Shown: positions 6,983-16,024, counted from the stretch's first letter. The stretch: 64,000 nt of DNA from UBA1926 sp002337215 (GCA_963973795.1 CAXBAF010000007.1:1-64000); one strand, 5' to 3'. Made by a program: numbers and translations. The notes: a model not told the origin generated them from the letters alone.

Positions 6983-7420
6983 TCAGTTTTCGAGGTTGTC
7001 GAGATATCGCATCGAGAGATTGGTATCGCCGCGCACTTCGACCTTGAGGCTCGCGATTGTTCCGCTGTCGTCGTTGCGCACGAGTGCGGCATCGCCTGGC
7101 GAGAACCGGAACGCGGCGCGCTCGCCTGGGCCCAGCGTGGCGACCTCGGAGGTCTGGCCGTCGCGTTCGAGCAGCAGCGTCGCCGGGACGCTGCCGCGGT
7201 TGGTCACGGCGGTGGTGAACGATCCGCGCTGCCCGCCGCCGAGGACGAACGTCTGGGCGGGCGGCACCCGCAGGCCCGAGGTCAGCCCCGCGGGCAGTAT
7301 GGGCCAACTGATCTGCGGAACGGGCGGCGCCGCGACGCGGACCTGCTCGGGTTGCGAGCACGAGGCGAGCATCCCGATGAGCGCGCACGGAAGAGCGGCA
7401 CGCAGTGCGAGTGGTGGCAT
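6983..7420 (-). CDS. Putative lipoprotein (145 aa)
   Basis: A short signal sequence ends in a lipobox, GMLASC, so the mature protein would be lipid-anchored at Cys21. The remainder is beta-rich (FVLGGGQRGSFTTAVTNRG, ATLGPGERAAFRF) and has no recognised catalytic motif; it resembles an Ig-like or DUF4397-type adaptor. It is transcribed toward the dockerin gene, 89 bp away. An AAGG sits about 9 bp before the ATG. Confidence 0.75.
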   Translation of the reverse strand: MPPLALRAALPCALIGMLASCSQPEQVRVAAPPVPQISWPILPAGLTSGLRVPPAQTFVLGGGQRGSFTTAVTNRGSVPATLLLERDGQTSEVATLGPGERAAFRFSPGDAALVRNDDSGTIASLKVEVRGDTNLSMRYLDNLEN

Positions 7421-7579
7421 GGATGTACCTTTCGGTTATGAGATCAGGCGTAGTGGACTGACCGGTTGACCAACGCTCTGCCATACTGAGCAGATCGCTG
7501 CGTTGCCGGGATGGACAACCGATGCGAAGGTTTCGCGGGGTTCGAGTCGCGGATGCGGGGCTCGTGGAACTTCCCTCGA

Positions 7580-7696
7580 TCGGCGGGCGTCCCGGAGACG
7601 GGGGATGCAACGGTTTCGCCGCGTCGGCTTCGCTGATCGAAATAGGGCCGGACAGGGCAAGAACCCGGAGAAGACTGAGCCGTCTCCGGGGCACCC
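7580..7696 (+). repeat. Decayed three-way-junction repeat copy
   Basis: Hairpin B is intact at about 7663-7691 (CCCGGAGA with TCTCCGGG and a GAGCC cap) and is followed by GGCACCC. The 5' part keeps only fragments such as GCAACGGTTTCGCCGCG. This outlier lies 1.9 kb beyond the main cluster. The 7421-7720 gap otherwise holds no visible gene, only the start region of the lipoprotein gene. Confidence 0.7.
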
Positions 7697-7720
7697 GAGC
7701 GGGACGTCAGCCAACACGAC

Positions 7721-9088
7721 TCACTCGCGCCCGATCTTCACCGGCATCGTCGTGCACACCGCCCCGCCCTCGTCGTCGAAGGCGTAGGCCAGCACGAGGG
7801 CCGAGTCGTCGGCGGTCTCGGGCATGAAGACCGTGCCAACGCCCTGCGTCGCGTCGAAGCTGTGCGTGCCGCGCACCGCGAAGGGCCCCGCGACCGCCAT
7901 GTACCCGCCCGCCTTCTTGCTCAGCACCCAGAGCGTGAACCGCAGCACGTCGCCGTCCGCATCGGTGCCCGCGACGCGGACGGCCAGTTCCCCGCCCGGC
8001 GAGACGACCGCCTCGCGCGAGCCGTCCGATGTCTCCAGCGCCGTGATCAGCGGGGCGTGGTTCGCGACCGGGTGCGACCCGGTGAACCGCCGGCCCAGCA
8101 CCTCGGCGTGCGGCGTGATCAGCGGGTAGCCGGGCTGGCCCTCGACTTCTTCCATCTTCTCGGCCTGCTGAACGCCACTGGGATGCGGGCTCAGCAGCAG
8201 GCTGAAGTAGGAAGGGCGCTGCATGCCGAACTGCCCCCACACGAACGCCGTTGAGCCCAGGCACCGCGGGGCCGCCTCGATCGCGTCGTAGCACGCGTCG
8301 ATCTCCGCCGCCCGGTCGGCGGGCAGATCGTCGTAGGCCGTGCCCCATTCGGTCTTGGAGAAGTTCCAGGGCCCCTTGCCGTTGAACTCGCTGTAGTAGT
8401 AGGGCTTGCCCCAGTGCTCCTCCATGTTGCGGATGCCGCCGCGGACCGCGCCCACGCTGTACGACTGCACGCCCACGACATCAAGGTCGGGCGCGTAGGT
8501 CTTGATCTTCTCGATGTTCTCGGGCTTGGCGTTGATCATCGTCAGGCTGGTCAGCGCGAGCGGGTATCGCTCGTGGATCGCCTCGCTCATGAGGTTCACA
8601 TACTCGAGGTACTCGCGGTCGAGATGCACCTCGTTGCCCAGGCCCCACATGAGGATCGCGGGGTGATCGCCGATCGCCTCGACCTTGGCGACGAACTTCG
8701 CGAGCCGCTCGTCCACGTTCGCGCTGTAGTCCACGTTCCAGGTCTCGCCGTTCCGCCCCTTGTTCTTGCCCTGGTGGGGCATCCACTCGCTGACGACGAC
8801 CTTGATGCCGAGTTCGTGCGCTTCATCGAGGACCGACCGCGTCGAGCCCTCGCCCGATTTCGTGTTGAGCGTGTAGCCCCGCACGGTGTTGATGCCGAAG
8901 GTCTTGGCGAGCCCGAGTTCGCGCGTGCCGCAGACGCCCCGGATCGTCCACCCGTCGCCGAAGCGTTCGTACCGCTCGGCCTGCGCGGGCGTGAGGTTCT
9001 CGACGAGGGCATCGAGGTCGATCCCGGCCGCGGGCCGGGACACGATCGTGAGCAGCGCCGCGAGGAGGAGCAGTCGGAAAACGCGCAT
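7721..9088 (-). CDS. Secreted clan GH-A glycoside hydrolase (GH2/GH5-like)
   Basis: The 455-aa product has a signal peptide (MRVFRLLLLAALLTIVSRPAAG) and a TIM-barrel like the catalytic domain of GH2/GH5 enzymes. The acid/base is probably Glu153 in ILMWGLGNEVH, and the nucleophile Glu234 in YYYSEFNGKGP. A C-terminal Ig-like module (ANHAPLITALETSD onward) follows. The substrate cannot be deduced; beta-1,3-glucan or beta-galactoside-like links are both plausible. The frame is open 44 codons further upstream, but the ATG at 9088 starts the signal peptide and is preceded by GGAG. It probably acts extracellularly on polysaccharide. Confidence 0.85.
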   Translation of the reverse strand: MRVFRLLLLAALLTIVSRPAAGIDLDALVENLTPAQAERYERFGDGWTIRGVCGTRELGLAKTFGINTVRGYTLNTKSGEGSTRSVLDEAHELGIKVVVSEWMPHQGKNKGRNGETWNVDYSANVDERLAKFVAKVEAIGDHPAILMWGLGNEVHLDREYLEYVNLMSEAIHERYPLALTSLTMINAKPENIEKIKTYAPDLDVVGVQSYSVGAVRGGIRNMEEHWGKPYYYSEFNGKGPWNFSKTEWGTAYDDLPADRAAEIDACYDAIEAAPRCLGSTAFVWGQFGMQRPSYFSLLLSPHPSGVQQAEKMEEVEGQPGYPLITPHAEVLGRRFTGSHPVANHAPLITALETSDGSREAVVSPGGELAVRVAGTDADGDVLRFTLWVLSKKAGGYMAVAGPFAVRGTHSFDATQGVGTVFMPETADDSALVLAYAFDDEGGAVCTTMPVKIGRE

Positions 9089-9248
9089 GAGAATCTCCAG
9101 AGAAGGGGTCTTCCGCAGTCTATCGCCCAATCCGCCGAAGGGCGAGTTAAGCGTCAAGCGCCCAGCGATTTCGGCGGATGGCCCGGCCAGGACCCATCTC
9201 GGTTCGCACGCCCGCCGCACGCGCCGGGCGGACGAAATCCGGGCGCAG

Positions 9249-9270
9249 AAAAAAGGCCCCGTCCGGGGCC
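9249..9270 (-). terminator. Terminator of dps
   Basis: On the minus strand GGCCCC-GGAC-GGGGCC is followed by TTTTTT, a textbook intrinsic terminator, 43 bp after the dps stop codon. Confidence 0.85.
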
Positions 9271-9313
9271 TGTCGAGTCGTGGCAGCGGTGCCCGCGCGG
9301 CACAGCCGGGCGA

Positions 9314-9871
9314 TCACTCCGCCGCGGCCGGCTTCTGCAGCGAGAACCCCAGCGAGTCCTCGCCCAGGAAGTGATCGAGGTGATGGGCGCGGTCCTCGAC
9401 CTTGAGCAGGATGCCCTTGAGCAGCGTCTCGGTGCCGAAGTCCTCGTTCGCGGTGCACAGCTTGATCGTCTTGCGGAGGTTCGCCGCGATCAGGCTCTCG
9501 TACTCGCGGTCCCGCGCGAGCATGTCGCCGATGCGGAAGATGCCCTCGGGCTCATGCTCGATGTACGCCAGGTCCGACTGGGCCGCGGGCGACGAGGTCG
9601 GCACGCCGCCGATCGCGGTGATCCGCTCCGCGATCGCGTCGAGCTGCAGATGGATCTGGTTGTACCCCTCCTCGAGGAAGAGGTGGATGTCGCGGAACTG
9701 CGGGCCCTCGACCAGCCAGTGATGCTTCTGATACTGGTGGAAGAGCACGAAGAACGTCGCGAGGTGCCGGTCGAGCTCCGGGATGATCGCCTTCGCGGCG
9801 TCCTCGGCGAGGTTGATCGGGTTCTCCTCGATCTCCGACGCCGGGCGCCACGGTGTGCTGCTGTAACTCAT
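9314..9871 (-). CDS. dps: Dps-family ferritin-like DNA protection protein
   Basis: Dps proteins form dodecameric shells that oxidise and store iron with peroxide and protect DNA. The 185-aa product shows the ferroxidase signature His51, His63 and Glu67 with the usual spacing (HHWLVEGPQFRDIHLFLEE), and the four-helix length is right for the family. The sequence is nearest the DpsA branch. A good ribosome binding site (AAAGGAA) lies 7 bp before the ATG and an intrinsic terminator follows, so the gene is monocistronic. It is divergent from the gene at 10143. Confidence 0.93.
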   Translation of the reverse strand: MSYSSTPWRPASEIEENPINLAEDAAKAIIPELDRHLATFFVLFHQYQKHHWLVEGPQFRDIHLFLEEGYNQIHLQLDAIAERITAIGGVPTSSPAAQSDLAYIEHEPEGIFRIGDMLARDREYESLIAANLRKTIKLCTANEDFGTETLLKGILLKVEDRAHHLDHFLGEDSLGFSLQKPAAAE

Positions 9872-10142
9872 CGAGTATTCCTTTCAAAGAAGGCCGTCCA
9901 ACGAAGGCCGAGTTGTTGTCGAAGTTGAGCGGGCGCGGTTGCCCGGGAGACTGTATTCGCACCCCCGCGTGCGGCAGATTCGACGCGGATCTCCCGATCC
10001 GTATGAAGTCCAAACAGACCCGCCATGAACCACCTAAACAGGTGTGTTAATGAATCGCCACCGACGCCTGCCGACGCGCTTTCGCCCGCGCTCACCCCAG
10101 ACGAGTGGTCGGGTGCGCATTCGTCGGGCACATTGTCACGCC

Positions 10143-10763
10143 ATGACCAACCGCACACTGATGCCCTGCACGCTCGTTCTCGCCCTCACGTCGCTCGCCT
10201 CCGCGGGCGTGCTCCTCGATTACGGCCAGGACGCGGCGGCCAGCAACGACTTCGGCGTCGTCCGCGGCGCGGGCAACCCCAACGCCACGTTCGGCTTCGA
10301 CCAGTTCCAGATCTTCAACATCGACGCCGCCGACGAGGCATGGTCCATCGACCGCGTCACCGTCAGCCTCCGCCTCTTCAACATGCTCTCGACGGGCGAG
10401 GCCACGCTCGCGATCTTCGCCGCCAACGGGCTGCAGCCCGACCTGCTCGAGCAGCGAAGCGACGCCCTCGCCTTCGAGGTCGGCGGGGTCATCGCCGAAC
10501 AGGTCAGCCTCAACCTCGGTGGTCTCGTGCTCGAAGCGGGGACCTACTACGTGGGCATCCAGGCCACCGAGCCGACGACCGACCTGCTCTGGATCGCCGG
10601 CGATGACCAGGCTTTCCGCACCGCCCGCCGCTCCGACGGGGGCTTCTTCACCGGCTCGCCCAGGGCCCTGAGCCTGTCGATCGAGGGCGCCATCGTCCCC
10701 GCGACCGGCACGCTCGCCCCGCTCGCCGCGGGCCTCGTCGCGTTCCGCCGCCGACGGGCCTGA
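10143..10763 (+). CDS. Secreted protein with PEP-CTERM-like C-terminus
   Basis: The 206-aa product begins with a signal peptide (MTNRTLMPCTLVLALTSLASAG) and ends with a short hydrophobic helix followed by basic residues (PLAAGLVAFRRRRA), the pattern of PEP-CTERM-type sorting signals common in planctomycetes. The middle is beta-rich and resembles choice-of-anchor domains (DQFQIFNIDAADEAWSIDRV). No catalytic motif is seen. An inverted repeat CACCT-AAAC-AGGTG (10031-10044) lies about 100 bp upstream and could be an operator. It ends 11 bp from the convergent dodecin gene. Confidence 0.75.
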   Translation: MTNRTLMPCTLVLALTSLASAGVLLDYGQDAAASNDFGVVRGAGNPNATFGFDQFQIFNIDAADEAWSIDRVTVSLRLFNMLSTGEATLAIFAANGLQPDLLEQRSDALAFEVGGVIAEQVSLNLGGLVLEAGTYYVGIQATEPTTDLLWIAGDDQAFRTARRSDGGFFTGSPRALSLSIEGAIVPATGTLAPLAAGLVAFRRRRA

Positions 10764-10774
10764 GCCGCGGGCTG

Positions 10775-10984
10775 TCAATCCTCGATCGTGAAGCCGACCT
10801 TGAGCTTGACCTGCCAGTGGGCGATCTTCTGGTCCTCGATGTGCGCGCGCGTCTCGACGACCTCGGCCCACCGCATGTTGCGGATCGACTTCGCGGCCTG
10901 CTCGATCGCACGCCTCGCCGCGTCATCGCTCGAGGTGGTGGACGAGCCGACGAGTTCGATCATCTTGTAGACGTGGTCAGACAT
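10775..10984 (-). CDS. Dodecin, flavin-binding protein
   Basis: Dodecins are small dodecameric proteins that store or buffer flavins. The 69-aa product (MSDHVYKMIELVGSSTTSSD...) matches the whole family length: beta strand, one helix (DAARRAIEQAAKSIRNMRW) and two strands ending FTIED. Trp at the helix end and Gln in AHWQVKLKV correspond to the flavin-sandwiching positions. The frame is open upstream, but the ATG at 10984 with a GGAG about 8 bp ahead gives the correct N-terminus. Confidence 0.93.
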   Translation of the reverse strand: MSDHVYKMIELVGSSTTSSDDAARRAIEQAAKSIRNMRWAEVVETRAHIEDQKIAHWQVKLKVGFTIED

Positions 10985-11076
10985 GGGAGTCTCCTTCCGG
11001 GTTCCGGTTCCTCGAAAGCCTACACGCCCGGCCAGGCGGAGCGGGCCGGGCGGTCGTGCGGATAGACTCCCGCTCA

Positions 11077-11553
11077 ATGAACGCGATCCAGAAACTCCGC
11101 CAGTTGCACACCGAGATCGCCGAATCGGGCGATGGGCTCAAGATCGTTGACGCGTGGGCCACCGTTGCCAGGCTGCTGCCCCGCGCGACGACCGACGCCG
11201 CCGAGGCCCAGCGGGTGCTGAGTGAGAAGGACGCCGAGGGGCTGGGGCGGATGATCGACGCGATCGAGAACCCGGCGCCGAAGGCCTCGACAAGCCAGGC
11301 GGAGGCGACGCACGAGGAGAAGAAGGCGGCGCTGCGGGCGTTCCACAAGCGGCTGAAACTCGCGAGGCTCAACGACGAGTCGAAACTGGGCGGGCGGCTG
11401 ATGACGGGCGGGAAGAAGTCGGAGATCGACGCGGTGGAGGCGCCGCGGGAGTTTCCGCCGAGGGTCTGGAAGGCGTTGGTCGCGGACGGTACGCTGCGCG
11501 ACACCGGGGGCGGGTTCTACGCCGATGCGTCGGATCGGCCCCGGATCGGATGA
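11077..11553 (+). CDS. Conserved-looking hypothetical protein (158 aa)
   Basis: The product (MNAIQKLRQLHTEIAESGDG...) has a helical N-terminal half and a C-terminal GGRLMTGGKKSEIDAVEAP segment with a short fold ending in GGGFYADAS. No domain is recognised, and there is no signal peptide or membrane segment, so it is probably cytosolic. It is divergent from dodecin with a 92-bp gap. The next gene starts 40 bp downstream on the same strand, so the two may be cotranscribed. Confidence 0.7.
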   Translation: MNAIQKLRQLHTEIAESGDGLKIVDAWATVARLLPRATTDAAEAQRVLSEKDAEGLGRMIDAIENPAPKASTSQAEATHEEKKAALRAFHKRLKLARLNDESKLGGRLMTGGKKSEIDAVEAPREFPPRVWKALVADGTLRDTGGGFYADASDRPRIG

Positions 11554-11593
11554 TGACCGACGCCCCGCGGGGTGTCCGCAAGGGAGGCACGCC

Positions 11594-12049
11594 GTGCTCG
11601 AATCGCTGCTGCGGGACAACATGGACGAGATCGTGGGTCAGGTCGCCAGCGCGACGGAATCCGGAACGACCGAATCGACGAACTTCGTGACGACGGTGCT
11701 GGGCATCCTGCAGGAGGAGGCGGCGGCGGGCCGGATCGATCCGCAGGCGCTGCTCAAGGGCGACATCGGATCGCTCAAGGACTCGCTGAGTTTCGAGAAG
11801 ATCGGCGGGCTGCTGGGCGGCGGGGCCGAGGCGGGCGAAAAGGGCGTCGAGGCGATGATGATCCCGGTGAGCGACTCGCTGCAGAACCTGGGCGGGCAGA
11901 TGGGCGGGATCGACAACCTGATCCAGCAGATCCTGGGCGGCGAGGGCGGCGGCGGGATCATGGGCATCGTCGGCGGGATCCTCGGTGGCGGGGGCGGCGG
12001 GAAGCCGGCCGGTGACGCCGGGGGCGGCAAGGACGACGGGGCGGGCTGA
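11594..12049 (+). CDS. Hypothetical protein with Gly-rich tail (GTG start)
   Basis: The GTG at 11594 is chosen because AAGGGAGG lies about 5-8 bp upstream; the frame extends further but without support. The 151-aa product starts (M)LESLLRDNMDEIVGQVAS, is helical and ends in repeated GG-rich turns (LLGGGAEAGEKG, GGIMGIVGGILGGG). It may be a small structural or membrane-interacting protein; the function is unknown. It follows the 11077 gene closely. Confidence 0.65.
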   Translation: MLESLLRDNMDEIVGQVASATESGTTESTNFVTTVLGILQEEAAAGRIDPQALLKGDIGSLKDSLSFEKIGGLLGGGAEAGEKGVEAMMIPVSDSLQNLGGQMGGIDNLIQQILGGEGGGGIMGIVGGILGGGGGGKPAGDAGGGKDDGAG

Positions 12050-12091
12050 GCCTGCCGGGTTGCGTTCCGCTGACGGTGCTGGTGTGACGCT

Positions 12092-12113
12092 CCGACCTGT
12101 GGAAACAGGTCGG
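12092..12113. other. Perfect 9-bp hairpin between convergent genes
   Basis: CCGACCTGT and ACAGGTCGG pair perfectly around a GGAA tetraloop. It lies 43 bp after the preceding stop codon and 59 bp before the convergent DUF4041 stop. There is no T-tract, so it is either a Rho-dependent 3' end stabiliser or a copy of a dispersed palindrome. Confidence 0.6.
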
Positions 12114-12171
12114 TGGTACAGGTGGTTGTCAAACGGTGATGGTCGCCGGACTGAAATCTTTGCAATCACTT

Positions 12172-13518
12172 CTATATCTGAGTAGGTAGCATTGATTTAG
12201 TGGCACCGTGTGGTTGCCGGGCATGACTCATTCTTTGGTCTCGTAGAGCCTTGCTCTCCCGGTATTGCTGTGCTTCGGCGGTCTCGGTAAACTCAGCGTC
12301 CGGTGCAATGCTGCTGACTGCGCCCTGAATTTCACGGAGTGGAACTCTAAAGAACTCTTTTCGATTATTGACGAGATTGATCCTTCGGTCATCGAATTGT
12401 CGATGCAATTCTCGCTCTAGCGTTGGGGCGTCGTCAGAATAGATGATTGCGTGGACATCGAAGAGAAATGGAACACTCGCATCCCCGAGTTCTCTCACTC
12501 GGTCGAGCGGCTCAAGGCGTCGAGTCATGCCGATCTTGTAGACGTCGTCTCCGAAAGAACCGATATTCGAGATCACATAGACGTGGCCGCGTCTTGTTTG
12601 TTCGGCCATGGACTTTGCTCGTTCGGTCTGGGCATGTGCCGTCGCGAGATCGATCTCGAGCATGTTGATTTTTGCTTGGAGATCTTCGAGTTCAGTCCCA
12701 ATCGCTCTCTCGGCTGCCTGCTTTGCTTTTCTGAGCATCCGCTCGTATTTCTCTTCTTCTTTTTCTGATTTCTCCATTTCGATCCGTAATTTGGCTTCCT
12801 CTCGCATCTGGGCACGGATCTCAGCCTGCTCGTCCCGATCTCGCTTTTTTGCCTCTGCGTACTCGTGGGCGAGTCGGAGTTCCGCGAGTTTGAGAGCAAG
12901 GTATTGATTCGAGATAACGATCGATTGAGTCTCATTGAGTCTGTTGATAGCGTCAAACGCCTTTTCAATACGTGCTTCAAGGCGGGCTGCGTTGTTCCAT
13001 CTCACGCTTGATATTGCGGCATCGCATTCGTTGTTGAATGCTCGCGCGGCGAGTTTGGTCGCTCGGTTGATCATCGTCCTGCCTTTGCTCTTGCTGCCTT
13101 CGACAGTCCATTCAACTGAGCAGGTGACCGCAGTCTTTGCCCTGACCATTTCCTTCTGCAACTGTCGAACTCGCTCGACTTCCTGCTTGTATCGATCCGG
13201 GACATCAAAATCGTAGTGGGCTCGATAAAACCCCAACTCAGCCAGTTCGATGGTTTCGTCGTAGACCGCGCACGCTTCTACGAGTTGGTCGAGCAGGCCT
13301 CGTTTTTCGGCGTAGCTGGAGCGAATTTCCGAGATGTCGGCTTCGAGTCTCTTCTTGTCACTGGCGAGCGAGCCCAGTTCCTTGTCGAGATCAAACACAG
13401 GTGAAAATCGCTTCTGATAGGAACGATTCTCTTGGAACCACTTGGCAGCAAAGACCGTGGCGAACACGGATGTGAACAGGAGCACTGCGATGACGCCAGT
13501 GATAAAAAGTTCGATCAT
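12172..13518 (-). CDS. DUF4041/T5orf172 (GIY-YIG-like) coiled-coil protein
   Basis: The 448-aa product has an N-terminal membrane helix (IELFITGVIAVLLFTSVFATVF), a long charged coiled coil to about residue 310, and a C-terminal T5orf172/MUG113 domain of the GIY-YIG nuclease superfamily (HVYVISNIGSFGDDVYKIGM, MTRRLEPLDRVRELGDASVP, ELHRQF, NRKEFF). This pairing of DUF4041 with T5orf172 is frequent on phages and mobile elements; the role is not established. GAGAGG precedes the ATG; a TTG two codons earlier is possible. The gene is visibly AT-richer than its surroundings, so lateral acquisition is likely. Confidence 0.85.
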   Translation of the reverse strand: MIELFITGVIAVLLFTSVFATVFAAKWFQENRSYQKRFSPVFDLDKELGSLASDKKRLEADISEIRSSYAEKRGLLDQLVEACAVYDETIELAELGFYRAHYDFDVPDRYKQEVERVRQLQKEMVRAKTAVTCSVEWTVEGSKSKGRTMINRATKLAARAFNNECDAAISSVRWNNAARLEARIEKAFDAINRLNETQSIVISNQYLALKLAELRLAHEYAEAKKRDRDEQAEIRAQMREEAKLRIEMEKSEKEEEKYERMLRKAKQAAERAIGTELEDLQAKINMLEIDLATAHAQTERAKSMAEQTRRGHVYVISNIGSFGDDVYKIGMTRRLEPLDRVRELGDASVPFLFDVHAIIYSDDAPTLERELHRQFDDRRINLVNNRKEFFRVPLREIQGAVSSIAPDAEFTETAEAQQYRESKALRDQRMSHARQPHGATKSMLPTQI

Positions 13519-13584
13519 TATCAATACCTCTCGGCTCTTGGAATCCGAGGTGGTATGTTAAGGTAAAATTTGGATATTGCAAGG

Positions 13585-14601
13585 TCAGGCTTCAAGCACC
13601 ACGCGGTAGCGGGCTTTGCCGGCTTCGAGGTGGTCCATCGCTTCGTTGCATTTGCTCATGGGGAAGAACTCGCATTGCGCCTCAATATTGTGGCGGGTGC
13701 AGAAGTCGAGCATCGTCTTTGTGGTGGCGGGGGAGCCCAGGGGGGAGGCGGTGAGGGATCGCTGCGCGAGGATCATGGGGAAGGCCGCGACGGGGACGGG
13801 CTCGGGGACGGCGCCGACGAAGTGGAGTTTGCCCTTGGGCGCGAGGGCGTTGAAGTAGAGCTCCCAGTTGAGCGTGGCGTTGGCCGTGACGAGGATGAAG
13901 TCGTGGCGCCCTGCCTCGGCTTCGAGTTCTTCGTCCGAGCGGCTGTTGACGCAGCGGTGGGCGCCGAGTTGCTTGGCCTCGTCCATCTTGGCGCCGGTGG
14001 AGGTGAAGGCGGTGACTTCGCAGCCCCAGGCGTTGAGGAACTGGAGGGCGAGGTGGCCCAGGCCCCCGATGCCGACGACGCCCACGCGGTGGGTGGGCCG
14101 GACGCCGAACTGGGTGATGGGGTTGAAGACGGTGATGCCGCCGCAGAAGAGGGGGCCCGCCTTGGTGGCGTCGAGGTCTTCGGGGAGTGGGATGGCCCAT
14201 TCGGCGTTGCACCGGACGCGGTCGGCGAAGCCGCCGTGGCGGTTGACGATGGTGGCCTGTGCGGATTGGCAGAGGTTGTGGTCGCCCGACATGCACTGGT
14301 GGCAGGTCATGCAGGAGTGGGCGTACCAGCCCAGGCCCACGGGTTGGCCTTCTTCGAGGTGGTGGACGTTCGCGCCCTTGGCGGCGATGGTGCCGGTGAT
14401 TTCGTGTCCGGGGACGAAGGGGTACTGGGTCATGCCCCAGTCGTTTTTGAGCATGGAGAGGTCGGAGTGGCAGAGGCCGCAGTGGGTGACGGTGATCTCG
14501 ATCTCGTCGGGGGCGAGTGTGCCCGGGTCGTAGGTGAAGGGCTCGAGTTTCGCGTCGGCGGATGCGGCGGCGTACGCGTTGATGGGGGTACTGGTTGGCA
14601 T
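13585..14601 (-). CDS. Zinc-dependent alcohol dehydrogenase (CAD family)
   Basis: This medium-chain NAD(P)-dependent dehydrogenase interconverts alcohols and aldehydes. The 338-aa product shows the catalytic zinc ligands in CGLCHSD and PGHE, the four structural-zinc cysteines in CMTCHQCMSGDHNLC, and the Rossmann motif GIGGLGHLA. The arrangement matches the cinnamyl-alcohol/YahK branch, usually NADPH-dependent and broad in substrate. AAGGAAA precedes the ATG. The DUF4041 gene follows 66 bp downstream on the same strand, but its composition suggests it is not an old operon partner. Confidence 0.92.
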   Translation of the reverse strand: MPTSTPINAYAAASADAKLEPFTYDPGTLAPDEIEITVTHCGLCHSDLSMLKNDWGMTQYPFVPGHEITGTIAAKGANVHHLEEGQPVGLGWYAHSCMTCHQCMSGDHNLCQSAQATIVNRHGGFADRVRCNAEWAIPLPEDLDATKAGPLFCGGITVFNPITQFGVRPTHRVGVVGIGGLGHLALQFLNAWGCEVTAFTSTGAKMDEAKQLGAHRCVNSRSDEELEAEAGRHDFILVTANATLNWELYFNALAPKGKLHFVGAVPEPVPVAAFPMILAQRSLTASPLGSPATTKTMLDFCTRHNIEAQCEFFPMSKCNEAMDHLEAGKARYRVVLEA

Positions 14602-14704
14602 GGGGTTTCCTTGTGTCGTGCGAGGCAGAGTGCGGGCGGGTGAGTGTATGTGGCGGCGGGGTTGGTAGGCTGGCGGGGGTGTTGGTCGGATAGGAGGCTT
14701 CGGT

Positions 14705-15967
14705 TTGATCGGCTTTGTGCGGTTCTGGTTGAATCGGTTGCTCGAGCGGCTGTGGGCGAAGCCTCTGCTGGCGTGCGCGGCGTCGCTTGTCGCGGTGCAC
14801 TCGGCCGGGTGGATCGGGCGGAGCCCGCTGGGCGGGGTGCTGCCTTCGGTGGAGCCTGGCGCGATCGGGGCGATGCTTCAGATTCTGTCTGGGAGCATGC
14901 TCGTGGTCGCGACGTTCGCGGTCGGTTCGATGGTGACGGCGCTGGCGTCGGCGGGTCGTGATGGGACGCCCAGAACGTTCGCGCTGATCGTGTTGGATGA
15001 CAACTCACAGAACGCGCTGTCGGTGTTCATCGGGGCGTTCATTTACGGCGTCGTCGCGTTGCTCTACTTCGAGGACGGGTTCTTCGCGCCGGAGGGTGAG
15101 TCGGCGCTGCTGCTGATGTCGGTCGCGGTGCTCGCGCTGGTGGTGCTGACGTTCGTGCGTTGGGTGGATGGGATCGCTCGGCTCGGTCGGCTCGGGGCTG
15201 TGGTGGAACGTGCGGAGCGGGCGGCGACGCGGACATTCGAGCGTCGGATGCGGATCGCGGCGCGGGTGCGGGAGCCGGGCGAGGAGACGGGCGGGGTTCC
15301 GTTGCTTGCGCGGGATATCGGGTACGTGCAGCGGGTGGATCTGGAGGCGTTGCAGGCGCGGTGCGAGGAGGGTGGCATTCGTGTTTCAGTGCTCGCGATG
15401 CCGGGGAAGTTCGTGGGGCCCGGGGTTCTGCTTGCTCGGGTGCGTTCTGATGATGATGCGGGCGGGGAGCGGATCGATCTCGATGCGTTCGCGTCGGCGT
15501 TCCGGGTGGGGCGGTCGCGGACGTTTGACGAGGATCCGTGCTTCGGGTTGATCGTGCTCTCGGAGATCGGGAGCCGGGCGTTGAGCCCCGCGGTGAACGA
15601 CCCGGGGACGGCGATCGACATCGTTCGGTCGTTCGTGCGGGTCATTGCGCGGCTGGCGATGCCGGCGGACGGGCCCGGGGCTGAATCGCTCGATCGGGTG
15701 GATGTGACCCCCCTCACGGCGGAGAGCATCTTCGACGACGCGTTCGGGTCGATCGCGCGGGACGGGGCGGGGCTGGTCGAGGTCGGGCTGGCGCTGCAGT
15801 CGGCGTTCGGATCGTTGAGTTCGCTTCCCGATGCCGAGATCCGGGCGGCGGCGGTGGCGCAATCGCGGCTGGCGCTGCGGCGGGCGGAACTCGCGATGGA
15901 ACTGCCCGAGGATTTCGAGCGGCTCCGGGCGGCGGCGGCGGGTCTCGCGTCGGATGCCGCGGATTGA
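14705..15967 (+). CDS. DUF2254 family membrane protein
   Basis: The 420-aa product has about four membrane helices in the first 150 residues (PLLACAASLVAVHSAGWIG, LSGSMLVVATFAVGSMVTAL, VFIGAFIYGVVALLYF, LLLMSVAVLALVVLTFV). A soluble C-terminal part carries the family block IGSRALSPAVNDPGTAIDIV. The start is TTG at 14705, supported by AGGAGG 9 bp upstream. The family function is unknown. It precedes pheS by 57 bp on the same strand. Confidence 0.88.
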   Translation: MIGFVRFWLNRLLERLWAKPLLACAASLVAVHSAGWIGRSPLGGVLPSVEPGAIGAMLQILSGSMLVVATFAVGSMVTALASAGRDGTPRTFALIVLDDNSQNALSVFIGAFIYGVVALLYFEDGFFAPEGESALLLMSVAVLALVVLTFVRWVDGIARLGRLGAVVERAERAATRTFERRMRIAARVREPGEETGGVPLLARDIGYVQRVDLEALQARCEEGGIRVSVLAMPGKFVGPGVLLARVRSDDDAGGERIDLDAFASAFRVGRSRTFDEDPCFGLIVLSEIGSRALSPAVNDPGTAIDIVRSFVRVIARLAMPADGPGAESLDRVDVTPLTAESIFDDAFGSIARDGAGLVEVGLALQSAFGSLSSLPDAEIRAAAVAQSRLALRRAELAMELPEDFERLRAAAAGLASDAAD

Positions 15968-16024
15968 ACGTGCGTGGTGTTCTGACGGCGGGCCGGCGGG
16001 GGGTCGGGGTGATAGGATCGGGGC

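Noticed and set aside
13570..14643. 357-aa plus-strand ORF opposite the alcohol dehydrogenase
   Set aside because: Low-complexity Gly/Val/Ala composition typical of antisense GC-rich shadows; the minus-strand frame has the zinc motifs.
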